From Gorsachius magnificus (taxonomy: Eukaryota; Chordata; Aves; Pelecaniformes; Ardeidae), in NCBI GenBank assembly GCA_034008185.1, contig CM067084.1:65238599-65302598 (forward strand): DNA of 64,000 nt, written 5' to 3'. Under the pieces are notes generated by a model, which searched no databases, was not told the DNA's origin, and saw nothing but the letters and a program-made list of their open reading frames with translations. Below are positions 27,178 to 38,169 of this stretch, one piece after another. The position numbers were made by a program, and so were the translations under genes. Numbering within the stretch: the first letter of the stretch is position 1; the number at the start of each line of letters is the position of its first letter.

Positions 27178-27250
27178 AAGGCCAGTTCCTGAAACGTGTG
27201 GAAAACTTTCCGTGGGTTGAGGTCATTCAGCACCTTGCAAGACTGACCCT
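27178..27250. mobile_element. Old palindromic (MITE-like) remnant, first of two
   Basis: The ends aaggccagttcctg and cagcaccttgcaagact are imperfect inverted copies, and the middle has gtgggttgaggtcattcagc. This matches the general form of old palindromic repeats in sauropsid genomes that start with a ggccagatcctgc-like end. It directly abuts the second palindrome downstream. Divergence is high, so the call is tentative. Confidence 0.35.
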
Positions 27251-27321
27251 GATTTTCAGAGGTGCTGAGCGCACACAGCTCCTGTTGACGAGACTAAGAG
27301 TTCACAGTACCTCTGAAAATC
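27251..27321. mobile_element. Old palindromic (MITE-like) element with perfect 13-bp ends
   Basis: gattttcagaggt at 27251-27263 is the exact inverted copy of acctctgaaaatc at 27309-27321, and three of the next four bases inward also pair (gctg against cagt). The left arm continues gctgagcgcacacagctcc, the wording of a widespread palindromic amniote repeat (remembered form: gattttcagaggtgctgagc, then acccacagctccc). It has no coding capacity. The inner part has decayed while the ends remain perfect, which is worth noting. Confidence 0.65.
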
Positions 27322-28312
27322 AATTCGCATCTAATGGCCTTTTCACCTGTCAGAAATAATTGCTGTTTCACAGGAGCATACTAATTCAGTCACCGTTTTG
27401 TTTTTAAAGGCGACTATTTATTTTTAGCCTCCTTGGAAACTGATCTGCTAAGGAGAAAGATCAGGAACAAATTGTGTCCCAAAAGGAAAATAGATTTTAT
27501 ATGAAACACTCATTCTGCTGATTGTCAGTCATAAAAAATACATATATTAATAGTTCTTTCCCTTGCAGAAAAATCTGTTTAACTAATCTGATCATAGAAA
27601 AAAATCTTTCTTCTAACATTAGATAGTTAGCTGAGTATTCTCTGCTGGGATATATCTTTCACAGTTTAAGAGAAGTCCTTAATACCAGTAGGAGCAGCCT
27701 AACATGTAACAGGGGTGTCCCTTTTTTAGCTGGATCTGTGCCCAGGAGTTGGAGAGCTTTTTCACTGAAAGGTATTATCTTCAGACTTTCCCCTGATGCC
27801 TTCCTAGCTTTAGTGTTCCCAAGGATAGCACCTTAACGTAATTTTCTGCTGTTGTAAGACAGGTTTGGAAATTAAAGCAAAGCTTTTAAATGAGTAAAAA
27901 GTATACATTTGAAAGGATATGGCAGCAGGGCCACATCCTGAAGTGCAAGTCTTCAACGGAAATTAAAATACACATTAGGAAATAGTAAGCTGCGTGCCTT
28001 GGCTGTAATAGTTAACAAAACAGCTCTACTGGGACAGCATAATGCATACAAACTCAACAGAAAGTTCTAGATTTCATGTCCCTGCAAATCTTTCCTCACA
28101 AGGCTAAACTCCTGCATGGTTAGAGGCCTGCCTTTTCAAGCACAGCACCAAAGGGGCGTTTGTCTTGTCTCTAGATCAGATCTTCAGTTCCCTTATCTGC
28201 TAAACCTATATTTCAAGGACAAAGTGAAATTTCACTTTGAGAATTTAACAAAGGAGAAGAAGTATGAATACTTGGGGTTTATTAAAGCTTTTCAGTCCAA
28301 CATATATTTGTA

Positions 28313-28339
28313 TCTATTAATATACATATATATATATAT
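28313..28339. repeat. (TA)n microsatellite
   Basis: Mostly alternating TA with one internal c. Simple repeat. Confidence 0.75.
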
Positions 28340-28344
28340 CTGAG

Positions 28345-30620
28345 AACAATCTGAGTGATTTTAACAAACTATGTAATGCAAAAACTCTAAGTACATGGTT
28401 TTGATGCATGGAAAATATTTCCATATGGACCTGCTTAACATGTATCCCTGCATAAATTCCATTGGTATTCAGATTTTAAAAGCTAGAATGGTAAATCAAT
28501 AGTGTGCATATATCACAAGACTTATTAGCCCCTAATGTCTGCTAGCTGTCCAGGGACATATTATGTCTCAATCCTATTTTCAGGGAAGTCAGTGACTAAA
28601 TGGTATCAAGGACCAGAGCTCCTTCCCTCATGCAGGTGTTGGAGATTGAAATTAAAAATTACTACTCTTTGTACCCTGGAGGTTGGATGCCCTAGAGCAG
28701 TAGGGCTGTATCCCAAGGAAAACAGCTGGAGGCTACTGTGATGAACACTGGGGGGAGAAGGGGGCGGAGACAAAACAACCTCAGTTGTTAGTGAAATGAT
28801 TTTTTTCCTCATGACTGTTCTAACACTGCACATGACCAGCATTCTGCATAGGTATCTTTTCTAACTTAAGACAGTCTGGATGTTTCTGGAGAAAGCATAC
28901 ATTTCCTTTTAATTTCTTACTTTGACAGAATGAATAAAAGATCACTTAATCCATGTAGTCCGTCCTTTGCTGCAGTTACAAAATGTGAAAACTGCCCTTG
29001 ACAGTCTGGCCATGGGGCTAATATGACTTGTAAATGGGTATTTCCCATGGCTAAACTTGATATTTTTATTTCATTTATGACCTGTTTTGGTTTCTGGGTT
29101 TGTTTTGGTTTGTTGTTTTTGTTTTTTTTTTTTCATTTCAGCCTACATAGTATTGCAGTATGTAACTTTCTTCCCTGCACCTTATCACTGTAATTCCTAT
29201 TTTCTTTCCCTCTGGAAAGGAAAACTATGCAGTACTATGCCATCATGCTGTCTTTTCTTCCTGACTTGTGCTCCTCAGCTCCCATTGCTTTGGGGCCCTT
29301 TAACAGAACAGTTCTTCAACTGAATTTGGAGATTACTTGTTTCATTGTTTTTCTGTCTGGATGTCATTCTCAGTGACAATATTCATCTGTTTAGAAATTA
29401 ACATTGTAAATAGCATCGGCTAAAAAATTCTGTGTTATAGACCAAACTGCATGGCAATAGGTGTCATGTCAGTTCCTGATTTAAACCAATGAGCTGATGG
29501 AATACAGTAAAAAATTAACATATTCAGAAAGTTCTCTTCCACGGTACATGCATGCACTGCATTGCCACTTTTACAGCCATCTTTATATCGCAGACCATAT
29601 ATGTGTCTTCAGGTTATATTATGAGAAATTTATAAAAATATGCATTTGGGGGTTATAAAGTCTATTTTCCTACTTCCCTTACTTTCTTAGAAATCAAAGC
29701 TTAGATGTATCAGGAACAATCTAATAACCCTGGCAGAAAGGTATGATGACAGACAAACATTTGATGTAATTATATTATTTAGTGGTTTTGCTCAGTTGCA
29801 ATGCTTCATGATACCACTCTCTCTTTTGGGACGTGAAAGGTATGTCAATTTGTGTGATAGGATAAGATTTTGCTGTAAGGCTAAATAGTCCTTGGTGATA
29901 TAACCTACCTCATCTTTTCATGTTATTGCAGAGCTGGAATGCTGGTCCACATAAAAGTATGGTAAGTACACAATTTCCCTATATATAGATCAGGTATGTA
30001 CCACTACAATACACTTCAAAATTTCAATCAATGAAGAGGAGTAAAGTAAGGATGAGGGAAAAAAAAAAGTAAACATCCCCGGTAGTTTTGCCTTAGTCCT
30101 CTGGTCCTCAAATGTCCTGACTTGATCAAAGTATTTCTCCCATGATCTCTATCACAGCATTTCAACAGTATCTTAATAACAGTTTTTCAAGTATAATAAC
30201 AGTTTCAGCCATTTCCTTACATGCTCCCCAGCATCCATTTGCAACTCTATGCTAAAGAAGATTAACAGCAAGCTGACTTCTAGTGAAGATGTAGTGATCA
30301 GGCAGCAATCTGTATTTCAGGTCACTGGAAAGGCCATGTAGAAGAAGCATTACAGACATTTGCTGGATGATGTGAAGCTGAGAGCATCTCACTCTAAATA
30401 AGAATTTATTGCACTCTATCTGTCAACAAAAGTGACAAATTACTGCAGCTGGGGAAGCTCTTCCCTTCCCAACAAACAATATATTGGAGAGGCCAGTTGA
30501 TTAGTCATACATCTTTATTTCAGCATTTCAATTTAATATAATTGTAATTAATTTTGTATCTTGGAAAAGAAAATTTTAGAAAATCAATTTCTGACTTAAG
30601 AAAAATGTTTTCTGTTTTTA
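28345..30620. other. Non-coding stretch containing one microexon-like segment
   Basis: No gene family is recognised. A T-rich tract lies near 29107-29132. Apart from the 30-nt segment at 29932-29961, which is listed separately, I see nothing that looks functional. Confidence 0.5.
29932..29961 (+). other. Microexon-like segment (30 nt), unconfirmed
   Basis: A pyrimidine-rich acceptor (catcttttcatgttattgcag) leads into 30 nt that end in AGTATG before a consensus donor, gtaagtaca. Length is a multiple of three. Two frames are open: SWNAGPHKSM in phase 0 and AGMLVHIKV in the next. The third has a stop. Another acceptor-like tract (tctgtttttacag) lies about 660 bases downstream near 30624, but what follows it closes quickly in most frames. 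This could be a microexon, a non-coding RNA exon or chance. Confidence 0.2.
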
Positions 30621-31024
30621 CAGGTTTTGGTGATTCTCTTTTGACCGACCTGATATAAAAAGAGACAATGCCATTCCAGCACAGTATCTGTATCTGTTCT
30701 TATTTGTATAAAGTCATAAAAGTATTGACTTCACATGGATTTAAGTTTGCATCAAAGCCATGCTTACAATGCAGCTTGTATTAATGAACAAGGGCTATAA
30801 TTTGTCCTCCAATAAGAGGCATGCTATAATACTTAAATAAAATTAATTGAGATGGAGTTATAACACTACAAGTGGCTTAGATTTTGATGAAGGTCAAACA
30901 CTTTAGGCTTCGGTCTAAACTCATCTTCCTCAATGAGAGGAAAAAGAGGTGATGACTGGATTCCAAAACCCCAGGAGTAAGGCAGTCAAAGATAAACATC
31001 TGCAATTTGGGGTAAATAATGTAA

Positions 31025-31038
31025 GGGGGGGGGGGGGG
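31025..31038 (+). repeat. G homopolymer (14 bases)
   Basis: An uninterrupted run of 14 G followed by caggggaag. The exact length is unreliable in most sequencing methods. Confidence 0.7.
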
Positions 31039-31489
31039 CAGGGGAAGAAAAAGACTAAATGCAAGCTTTCGGTAAAAAGAGCCTTCAGGTGATCACCTCA
31101 AATTTTGTTGCCTACCAGGGGTGTTAAGGTGTGTTGGCTTTGTTTAAACTGTTTATAAGGAATGCCAACCACCCAGGAGAGGTTACATGAGAAGAAGCCT
31201 TTTCTTAACAAGACTTTTCAAGTGCACAGTGTTCATTGAAGCTAAGCTCAGCAGACAAAGGGAGAGAGGGAGAAACAGCCCCTGAGAGGCCTGGGGTTAA
31301 TTCCCCATCTGTATAGCACAGACAAGAAAGGAAGTTGAATGTTGGTGCTGCAAATCTGTTTCAGGACAAGGACATTACGTAGCTCTTCACATTTTCAGTT
31401 TGAGTCTTATCCCCCATGTATGAATGCCATTTCCTGCACTGAAATGTACAGCTGTAGTGTCACTTAATAACTAGTAGATTTTTATAGCA

Positions 31490-31555
31490 CCATATTGTCC
31501 TCCAGCAGTGAACTCCACTGACAAAGGAGACATAGGTTCAAATCCCATTCCTGAA
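31490..31555 (+). mobile_element. tRNA-derived SINE remnant (MIR-like)
   Basis: ggttcaaatcc at 31535-31545 is a good match to the tRNA B-box (RNA polymerase III internal promoter). It is preceded by aaaggagacata, which parallels the gagacctg that comes before the B-box in MIR-type SINEs. No cloverleaf can be folded around it and no clear A-box is present, so it is not a tRNA gene. Remnant of a tRNA-derived SINE is the simplest reading. Confidence 0.45.
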
Positions 31556-32861
31556 AGCAGCTCCTGAGTTTATTTAGACTGCTCTCAGACATGGAGAGCT
31601 ACACAAGGCAGAACAAACCTTACGCTCCTTGAAGGCTTGAATCCAGCTCAGCTGAGCTCACTGGAGAAGGAGTTTCTCAAACCATTCCCAGTGTCTTTTT
31701 CACAGAGGTAAACACCAGTTACTTGACTGTAACTGCACATATGCACATGGCCAAAAGCACCCAGTGCCTCAGTGGGGGTGCTATAAATGCCACAGGACTT
31801 GGATCTCCAAGATGAAAATAGTAAATGGAAATCTGTAGGGACAAAATCTTCATCTGAGCTCCTTGCAAACTTCCAGTCAGTACTTGGAAGGAAAACAGAA
31901 AAGTGATCTGGTGCTTAAACAGCATTTGTCATTTGCCTCAGGACTGAAATAAACAACATATGTAAAGGTTTCCTGCAAAGAACATAGCAGCACAATGCAG
32001 TCTAAAGCTCCCTTTAGTCTAAAATTAAACTTTTCTATAAAATTCTACAAAATCTATTGATACAGAAGTGTTTATTCCTTTATAAAGCTCTGACTAATGC
32101 CAGTGACTAAAATCCTGAGCAGGAAAATCAATGTAACTGGTGATTATCTGTCCCCAGGTGTTATTTACAAAGATTATACCTGTTCTTAATACTGCCTATC
32201 TAAGCATGTATTTAAGTGTCACATGTCTAATTCCATCTCTTCATTTTCAGTGATGTTTAAGTGTCAAAGAATTGAAAGAAAAGGACTGAAATAAAATAAA
32301 GATTTCAGATTTTCATTTTCAGAAGTATTTGGGAACATTTTTAGTTATAGAAAGGACTCATTCAGATGTTGTTATGTAATTCTGATCGCAGATTTCATCA
32401 TGGTAACTGGGGACAGATTTAGGTGCACATGATTATAGCAATTTGACTTTGGACACATGCCTTAATTTTTTTTTTTCAAACTGATGGAATTCTACGCAAT
32501 TGGATAAGAAATAGTCAATCTTTCTTGAGAGGATTTCACTTTCCCACTTTTTCTCAGGCTTGAAATATTATATGAAAAGGCTTTCCCAGGCATATTTCAA
32601 CTTCCACATAAATTACAAACTAGAAAATTCAGCAGTACAAAGCATAAAAAGTTATCAGCTACCAAGAAATTTTCTTCTATCTCCAAACTATGTGATGTTT
32701 CAGACAAAAAGGTCTTCTAATGACTTTAATTTATCCCATCTCATCCTATGATATATTCTTACTTTGCATAACATTCAAAAAATTTGACATTTTTTAAGCC
32801 AAAGATAATTTTTTGTGTTGTTGCTCAGACACCTTTCCTAGGTTATTGTAATTTTTTGCTG

Positions 32862-32880
32862 ATATATATATATATATATA
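32862..32880. repeat. (TA)n microsatellite
   Basis: Perfect alternating AT run of 19 bases. Simple repeat. Confidence 0.85.
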
Positions 32881-33749
32881 GCAAGTGGGCAATTCCTGTT
32901 AAACATAAGTAGTCACAGGACATGCCCAGGGCCATGGTCTTCTTGTCTTGGAAATTCTGCGTTCACTTACTTGTACAATATTATTATTATGGTACAATGA
33001 TTCAGCTCTCACAATACAAAAGATAAATCAATCCCCAAATGAAATTTAGTAACACTGAACAGTTACAACTCTCATTGAAATTAATGGTGCTTGGGAACAC
33101 CCTGCCCACATAAAGGCTAAGGAAGCCCTAATACTCTACCGATGAAAAAACAAACTGTCACATGAAAGTGAAAAATCTCAGCCTGTTTTTTTCTGTCTGT
33201 GCCTATGTATTATAGGCACAAATGCTTACTTCTGACAGAAATTAAAATGCTTATTAAATCAAAGGTTCCTGAAAACAGACTTGTAAGAAACATGAGTAGC
33301 ATGTTTTCACAAATAATAAATCCAGAATGTCTGTTACACTCCTCCAGTGTGATGTCTTGAATGCTGGGTTTTTTCAAACTGGCTCTTGTGAAGTAGAAGA
33401 TAACTTTTAAAAACATCCAAATTGATGATGAAAAAAGATAACCCTGAAGTAATGGAAAATGCACAGCATGGTCTGGTAAATTGTTTCAGTGGGCTACTCA
33501 CCAATGACTCATTTCTATTCTGAATTGGTTTAGTTGCAATGTTTTTCCATCTTCATGGTTAGACCATACAGCTGCCTTTTGTCAAGTTTGTGCTCTCCTT
33601 TGCTGGAGAAGGTCCTCAGACTTTATCTCCTACTTTAGCACTGCAGATAGGATGCACAGATCCATCTCCTGCAATGTGATTGTGTCTATGCACCTCCTGC
33701 ACTTGGATCACAGATACTTCTACCCCTAATTACCACCAAGGTCCTCCTT

Positions 33750-33960
33750 AACTGTCACTGTCTGAGCTAAACAGATCTAGCATCTCACAATTCTCACTGC
33801 CAGGTATATTTTTCAAATCTTGTGTCATTCTTCTAGCTCTTATCTGAAGGTTCTCTAATTTAAGAAGATATTTATTGGTCTGTTATGAGACTGGGTAATA
33901 ATTCTGGTAGAGGTCATACTTCAGTGCCAATATAGAAGCAATATAACACTACTTCCTTTT
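33750..33960 (-). mobile_element. Antisense CR1/L3 LINE ORF2 remnant (C-terminal part)
   Basis: On the plus strand the words cttgtgtcattcttctagct, ttctctaattt, actgggtaataattctggta, gaggtcat and gcaatataac follow, in order, the reverse complement of the 3' part of the CR1/L3 reverse-transcriptase ORF (in the family: ctgg.gaggg.ccaaaggagg..acaaa then ctattttt..ctt). Read on the minus strand, fragments such as RMTQDLKN then LDLFSS, interrupted by frame changes, resemble the family motif RATKMI...LRELGLFSL. It is inactive: frames are broken throughout. Edges are approximate. Confidence 0.6.
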
Positions 33961-33977
33961 TTTTTCCTATTAAGCTG

Positions 33978-34038
33978 AACTATTTAGTTTAAATAATAGT
34001 TTTAATCAATAGTAAATAATAGTTTAAACTAAATAGTT
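33978..34038. repeat. Inverted repeat (16-bp arms) with nested direct repeat
   Basis: aactatttagtttaaa at 33978-33993 is the perfect inverted copy of tttaaactaaatagtt at 34023-34038, with a 29-base spacer. Overlapping this, taaataatagttt occurs directly repeated at 33990-34002 and 34013-34025. A further near-palindrome (gttcaa ... gtttaaac ... ttgaac) follows at 34041-34064. The stem would be stable as a cruciform or as an AU-rich RNA hairpin, but nothing shows that it is transcribed. Confidence 0.75.
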
Positions 34039-34069
34039 TAGTTCAATGGTTTAAACTGTTGAACTGCTT

Positions 34070-35460
34070 CCAAGGATAGTACCTCCGCTTCAGTTATCAT
34101 TCTATACTAGAAGCTTGCATTTCACTGACGTCCTGAAATCACACACAGTCACTTTTGAATCACCAGCAACAACTGCATTTGAAGACATATCAGTCAGATA
34201 GTTTGTAATCTTTCAGTGCCTGTCGTCTTGATTTTGGTCATGTCAGTTGGACTACACTGAGGACTATGTGAAAGTTTTTTGGGACAAGTTCTTCCTATAG
34301 TTATTCCCATAGGTCTTGCTAATGAAGACAGGTTTTTTTTTGTTTTGGTTCCTGCAATCTTTTTTACTGATTGTTCCTCATTTTGATGTACCTACTCCTG
34401 TAAGAGGGCCTTGCTACCTCCAAAGAACCCTTAAAAAATTCTCAGATTCTTCTAGAGAAAGATACAAAATACAAATAAAATAAGTGAAAAGATAGTACAG
34501 AGTGAGGAAAGAATGGCCATGTGTTTGATATACGTGCCGAAAACCCACATGATGACCCTTAGGGAAAGTTTAGTGAAAGTAACAATACATAAATGGCACT
34601 CCTATGGACTTATAGTTCACTTTCGGGTTGGAGTTAACCTCCAACCTGGTTTTAAATGTTGAGAGAATTTTAATATTTCAAATATTTCCTGATGATTCCA
34701 TAAATATTTAATTCAAATCCAATGTAAAAATAAAGAGGCTTGGCTTGAAAACAGAGGGACAGAGCTCCTGCCTGACATTTGCATCATAAATCCAGCCAGG
34801 AATCAGAATGCACTACCCACTGAAAGCTGGACAACTCTAATGATAAACAAGCACACTGTGGGAGGCACAGCATTATCACTAAATGGATTATTTATGCTAG
34901 TTTTCAAAACAAGGAAGGGAGGTGAATAATCCTCTTCACATCTCAAGGCTGCTGGTCAAATAAAAATTTCCAAGTACAATAAAAAAATTGGCTCCTAGAT
35001 ACATATTCGAGCTCCTTGAGCTTTTCTTCCCTCAATTCAGGAAAGAAAAAACTGTTCCACAGCTGCAAAGAATCAATTTTTGGTACTCCTGAATTAGGAT
35101 TTAAGTTCCCCATGGGACTGCTTAAGCTTTCCATCCCCTTCAGCTCTCTGTGGGAGGCACCCATGGTTCTGAGGAAAAACACTTCTGAGGCCAGGCCAAG
35201 TTTGGAGCTAGACAGCATAGCCAGGTGTTGAAGCCAAGTCTGTGAACCTCCATGGCACAGAGGTGCTCCAGACTCAAAACCGGGGCTGGGTAGGGGGAAG
35301 TTTCACATCCAGAAATTTCTGCTTTTCTTCCCACTTTGTGCCGGACTTGGCAGGGCTTTGCCTCAGGTACATGGGGGGAAGCATGTTTTTCACCTAACTT
35401 TCAGCTATGTATAACCTTGAAAAAGTAGGCCGATCACAAACGTGGTAGGTTTGCGCAAGA
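34070..35460. other. Non-coding stretch, no gene seen
   Basis: No repeat or gene family was recognised. Overlapping open frames on both strands at 34943-35334 arise in a somewhat more G+C-rich segment and none has a signature. Confidence 0.5.
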
Positions 35461-35463
35461 TTT

Positions 35464-35565
35464 AAAGGTGAAATTAACACCACATGTACAGGCAGCGATT
35501 GAAAGCCCTGTGGAATCAGTGGGCAATTTTCCACTGAGATCAATGGGCTCTGGATTACACCCATA
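35464..35565. mobile_element. Old palindromic (MITE-like) amniote repeat remnant
   Basis: The left end ggtgaaattaac (35467) and the right end ggattacaccc (35552) are degenerate inverted copies. The centre holds tggaatcagtgggcaatttt and ccactgagatcaatgggctc, the pattern of a palindromic repeat frequent in turtles, crocodilians and birds (remembered form: tgaaatcctggcccc ... aatggga.ttttgcca ... aatgggaccaggatttcacc). It has no coding capacity. Assigned by memory of the consensus, not by search. Confidence 0.5.
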
Positions 35566-35569
35566 AAGC

Positions 35570-37735
35570 CTGAATAACGAGGCGTTATGTGGATTAAAAG
35601 CACAGGTTAAACTAGGAAATACAGTACTTCTGTGCCAATGGGATTCTGGATCTCTTTGGCTTCCCATGGACTTAGCAGTGAATAGCATAAAGGGAACAGA
35701 AAGTCTCTTACAAAGCTATTGCATGCAGTCAGACCCTGAACTCTCACCAAGCCCATGGGCTCCAGGCCTGCAGGAGCAAGGACTTAGCTCACAAGCTCAC
35801 TGAGAGAGCCTCAGCATCACATACATTACCCGTGTTTCATGAAGTATAACACTAATAGCGTGCATTTGCTTTTTTTCCCCTCTCTCATGTATTTGTGTCT
35901 GTTGTGCATGGAAAGGTGAGGTTATATCCTTTTTAAAGTGTCTATATGTCTAAGGCAGGCAGAGAGAAAGCATTGTTAGACATTTTGAAGAGCTGAGTCA
36001 ATATGTCAAAGTCTTGCAGGATGAACTTATGACCACACTGGTTTCCACAGTCGTATGTCTTGTAAAAAGCACATAATGAGAAGCAATAATCTATGGTAGG
36101 AAGATTCTTACTGCTTTATGTTTAAATTAATTTCTCTCATCAAAAAGGAATGCCATGCAATTTTTGTACAGATTTGCTATCACAAGCTCTGCTAAGAGGC
36201 ATTAGACAGTGGCCAAACCATTGATATACTTCTTTGTCACTGCTTCTCTACAAATACATGATTTGGACCAGTTAGGGAACACGATCGATGTTGAGACATC
36301 TGGGAGCTATGAGCTCATTATCTTTACAAACAGAGAAGATTTTAGTCATGTAAGTGGCCAGCAGGAACAATGGTTAGGCATCCAAAAGTCTCCTAATTCA
36401 TAGAAATTAAGATTACATCTTAGAGTGCAGACCAAAAAGAAGAAGGTGGGCACTCCTGCCATCTGCAAAGTATTGGCTTTCAGCTGTTCCCCCCAAAGCT
36501 ACAACACTCAGCATGAATCACGACCTTGCAAGAAGTGGATGATTTTCCCTTCCTCTGCAGGAGGCTGTAAATTCCACATAGGCCTGCAGGGACTCAGAAT
36601 TCTGCTCATTTTGAAAAGTGCCAGTAAGATGCTGTTTTATATACTGTCCTACACCAACTGCTGGTGCGGAGTCAGTTCTCATCCTCTCCTTCCTGACTTT
36701 CTTAACACTGAGCAGCTTGGAGAGCTGCTACTTCACTTAAACTGGTTAACCAAAGCTTTAAACATTATGCCAGGAAATGTCAATAAAATAAAAAAAATAC
36801 CGTATCTATCAGCTAGATAAGATTTAATTGAGACCGTGAGGCTTAATGTTTCAATGCTTATAGGGAAGTTACATACCATAACATATACCGTAACGTGCAT
36901 GAAAACACCAGCCATGCCCCCTCATCTTTACAACATAGTCCATGGAACATTATTGAAAACAAGATGTGATGGAAGCACAAATGATCACACAAACCACAGA
37001 GTCATCATGTAGAACTAAGGACTGCACCTAAATCGACATTTTGCATTTCAAGTATCTCATGAAGTTTTTAGGTTTTTTCTTCAGTCCAGACACAAAGCTG
37101 CAGCAACAAAAGAAGTCTGTGAGTACAAGATGGCACAGAGATAAATGTAGCAGAACTTCTTTGTCTATTCAAACTGCATTTCTGCTCTAAACAATATGAA
37201 ATCTATTTAGTTTCAGTATTCTTGTACATCTAATATTTTTAAATAACATTGACTTTATGCAACAAAAAAAATTTCAGACTGCATAGAATATAACAATATA
37301 AGCAATATAAGTCTATGGTGTAAAGAGAAACTCCAGTCAAAACACAGCGATTCCGTAGACAGCAACTTAAATATGTCAGACTGAAGTGGGCTGCATAGTC
37401 TGCATTTCTGAATCTGGATCAAACTATTAAAATCTTGTTGTCTTCAATTATTCAAACAGCATTTGCAAATATGGCTGCATGGATTCTATGAAGACATTCA
37501 TAAGTAACCCTGTAAGAAGAGTTCTCAACATAATTACTTGAGAGATAATTTATTTATAACATTGAACAACTATTTTTTCCTAATTTTGTCACAGTCACTG
37601 ATCACTTGTAATCAATACTGTGTAAAAACAACAGAGAAAACTACTATTTGCAGTGTTCCTTGGCCTCTTTTCTACCAAGCGATGCACTCTTGACCATGTT
37701 CAGCATGGAGCATGAGAAAGCATGGTTGTACGATT
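35570..37735. other. Non-coding stretch with the longest open frame (131 codons)
   Basis: The frame at 36425-36820 is the longest ATG-started frame in the window, 131 codons. Its product is Lys-rich at the start, then rich in Ser, Cys and Leu. It has no family signature, signal peptide or repeated motif, and no splice or promoter context. In a 64-kb window a frame of this length is expected by chance. No repeat was recognised in the rest. Confidence 0.5.
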
Positions 37736-37739
37736 CTCA

Positions 37740-38160
37740 GCCCTGAAGTCAGGAGCTACTGCTGAACTTGGCAGGGGTTGGGATCCAGCAGCAGCTGCTT
37801 CTCACAAAGGTCATGCGATCCCTCCTGTGAGAGGCAAGGCAGCCTGCTTCTAACTCCCACCGGGTGTTTAATGCAGCAGAACCTGAGAGATCCCAGTACC
37901 CACAGAAAGCAAGCCTTGCATTCCTGAATGGGCAGATGTCCTCCTGCTGAGGTCGGGGCTTCCTAAGAGCTGTGGTACAGGTCGTACTGCTCCTCCAAGC
38001 AGGCAGCACCACTGCCATGCCTGAAGAAGCTCGGGGGCTGGAGCCAGATTCCTCTTTTGGAAAGGCCCAGGTGACTCAGCTGAACTAAGCGGGTCTTACT
38101 GACTTCCCTGTAGGCAGGGCTGACTGTCTCCCTGGGAACAAAGCTGTCCATTCCCACCAG
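37740..38160. other. G+C-rich island in AT-rich surroundings
   Basis: This segment is clearly richer in G and C than its flanks, and contains a few CpGs in clusters. Two overlapping minus-strand open frames (37749-38018 and 37963-38157) run through it, but their products look like translations of G+C-rich DNA and match no family. It lacks the CpG density of a promoter island. It could be a conserved or transcribed non-coding segment, or an unrecognised repeat. Confidence 0.35.
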
Positions 38161-38169
38161 AGCTTTACA

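Noticed and set aside
36425..36820. Longest open frame, 131 codons
   Set aside because: No family signature, no domain, no splice or promoter context, and a length expected by chance in 64 kb. It also lies in DNA with no other coding sign.
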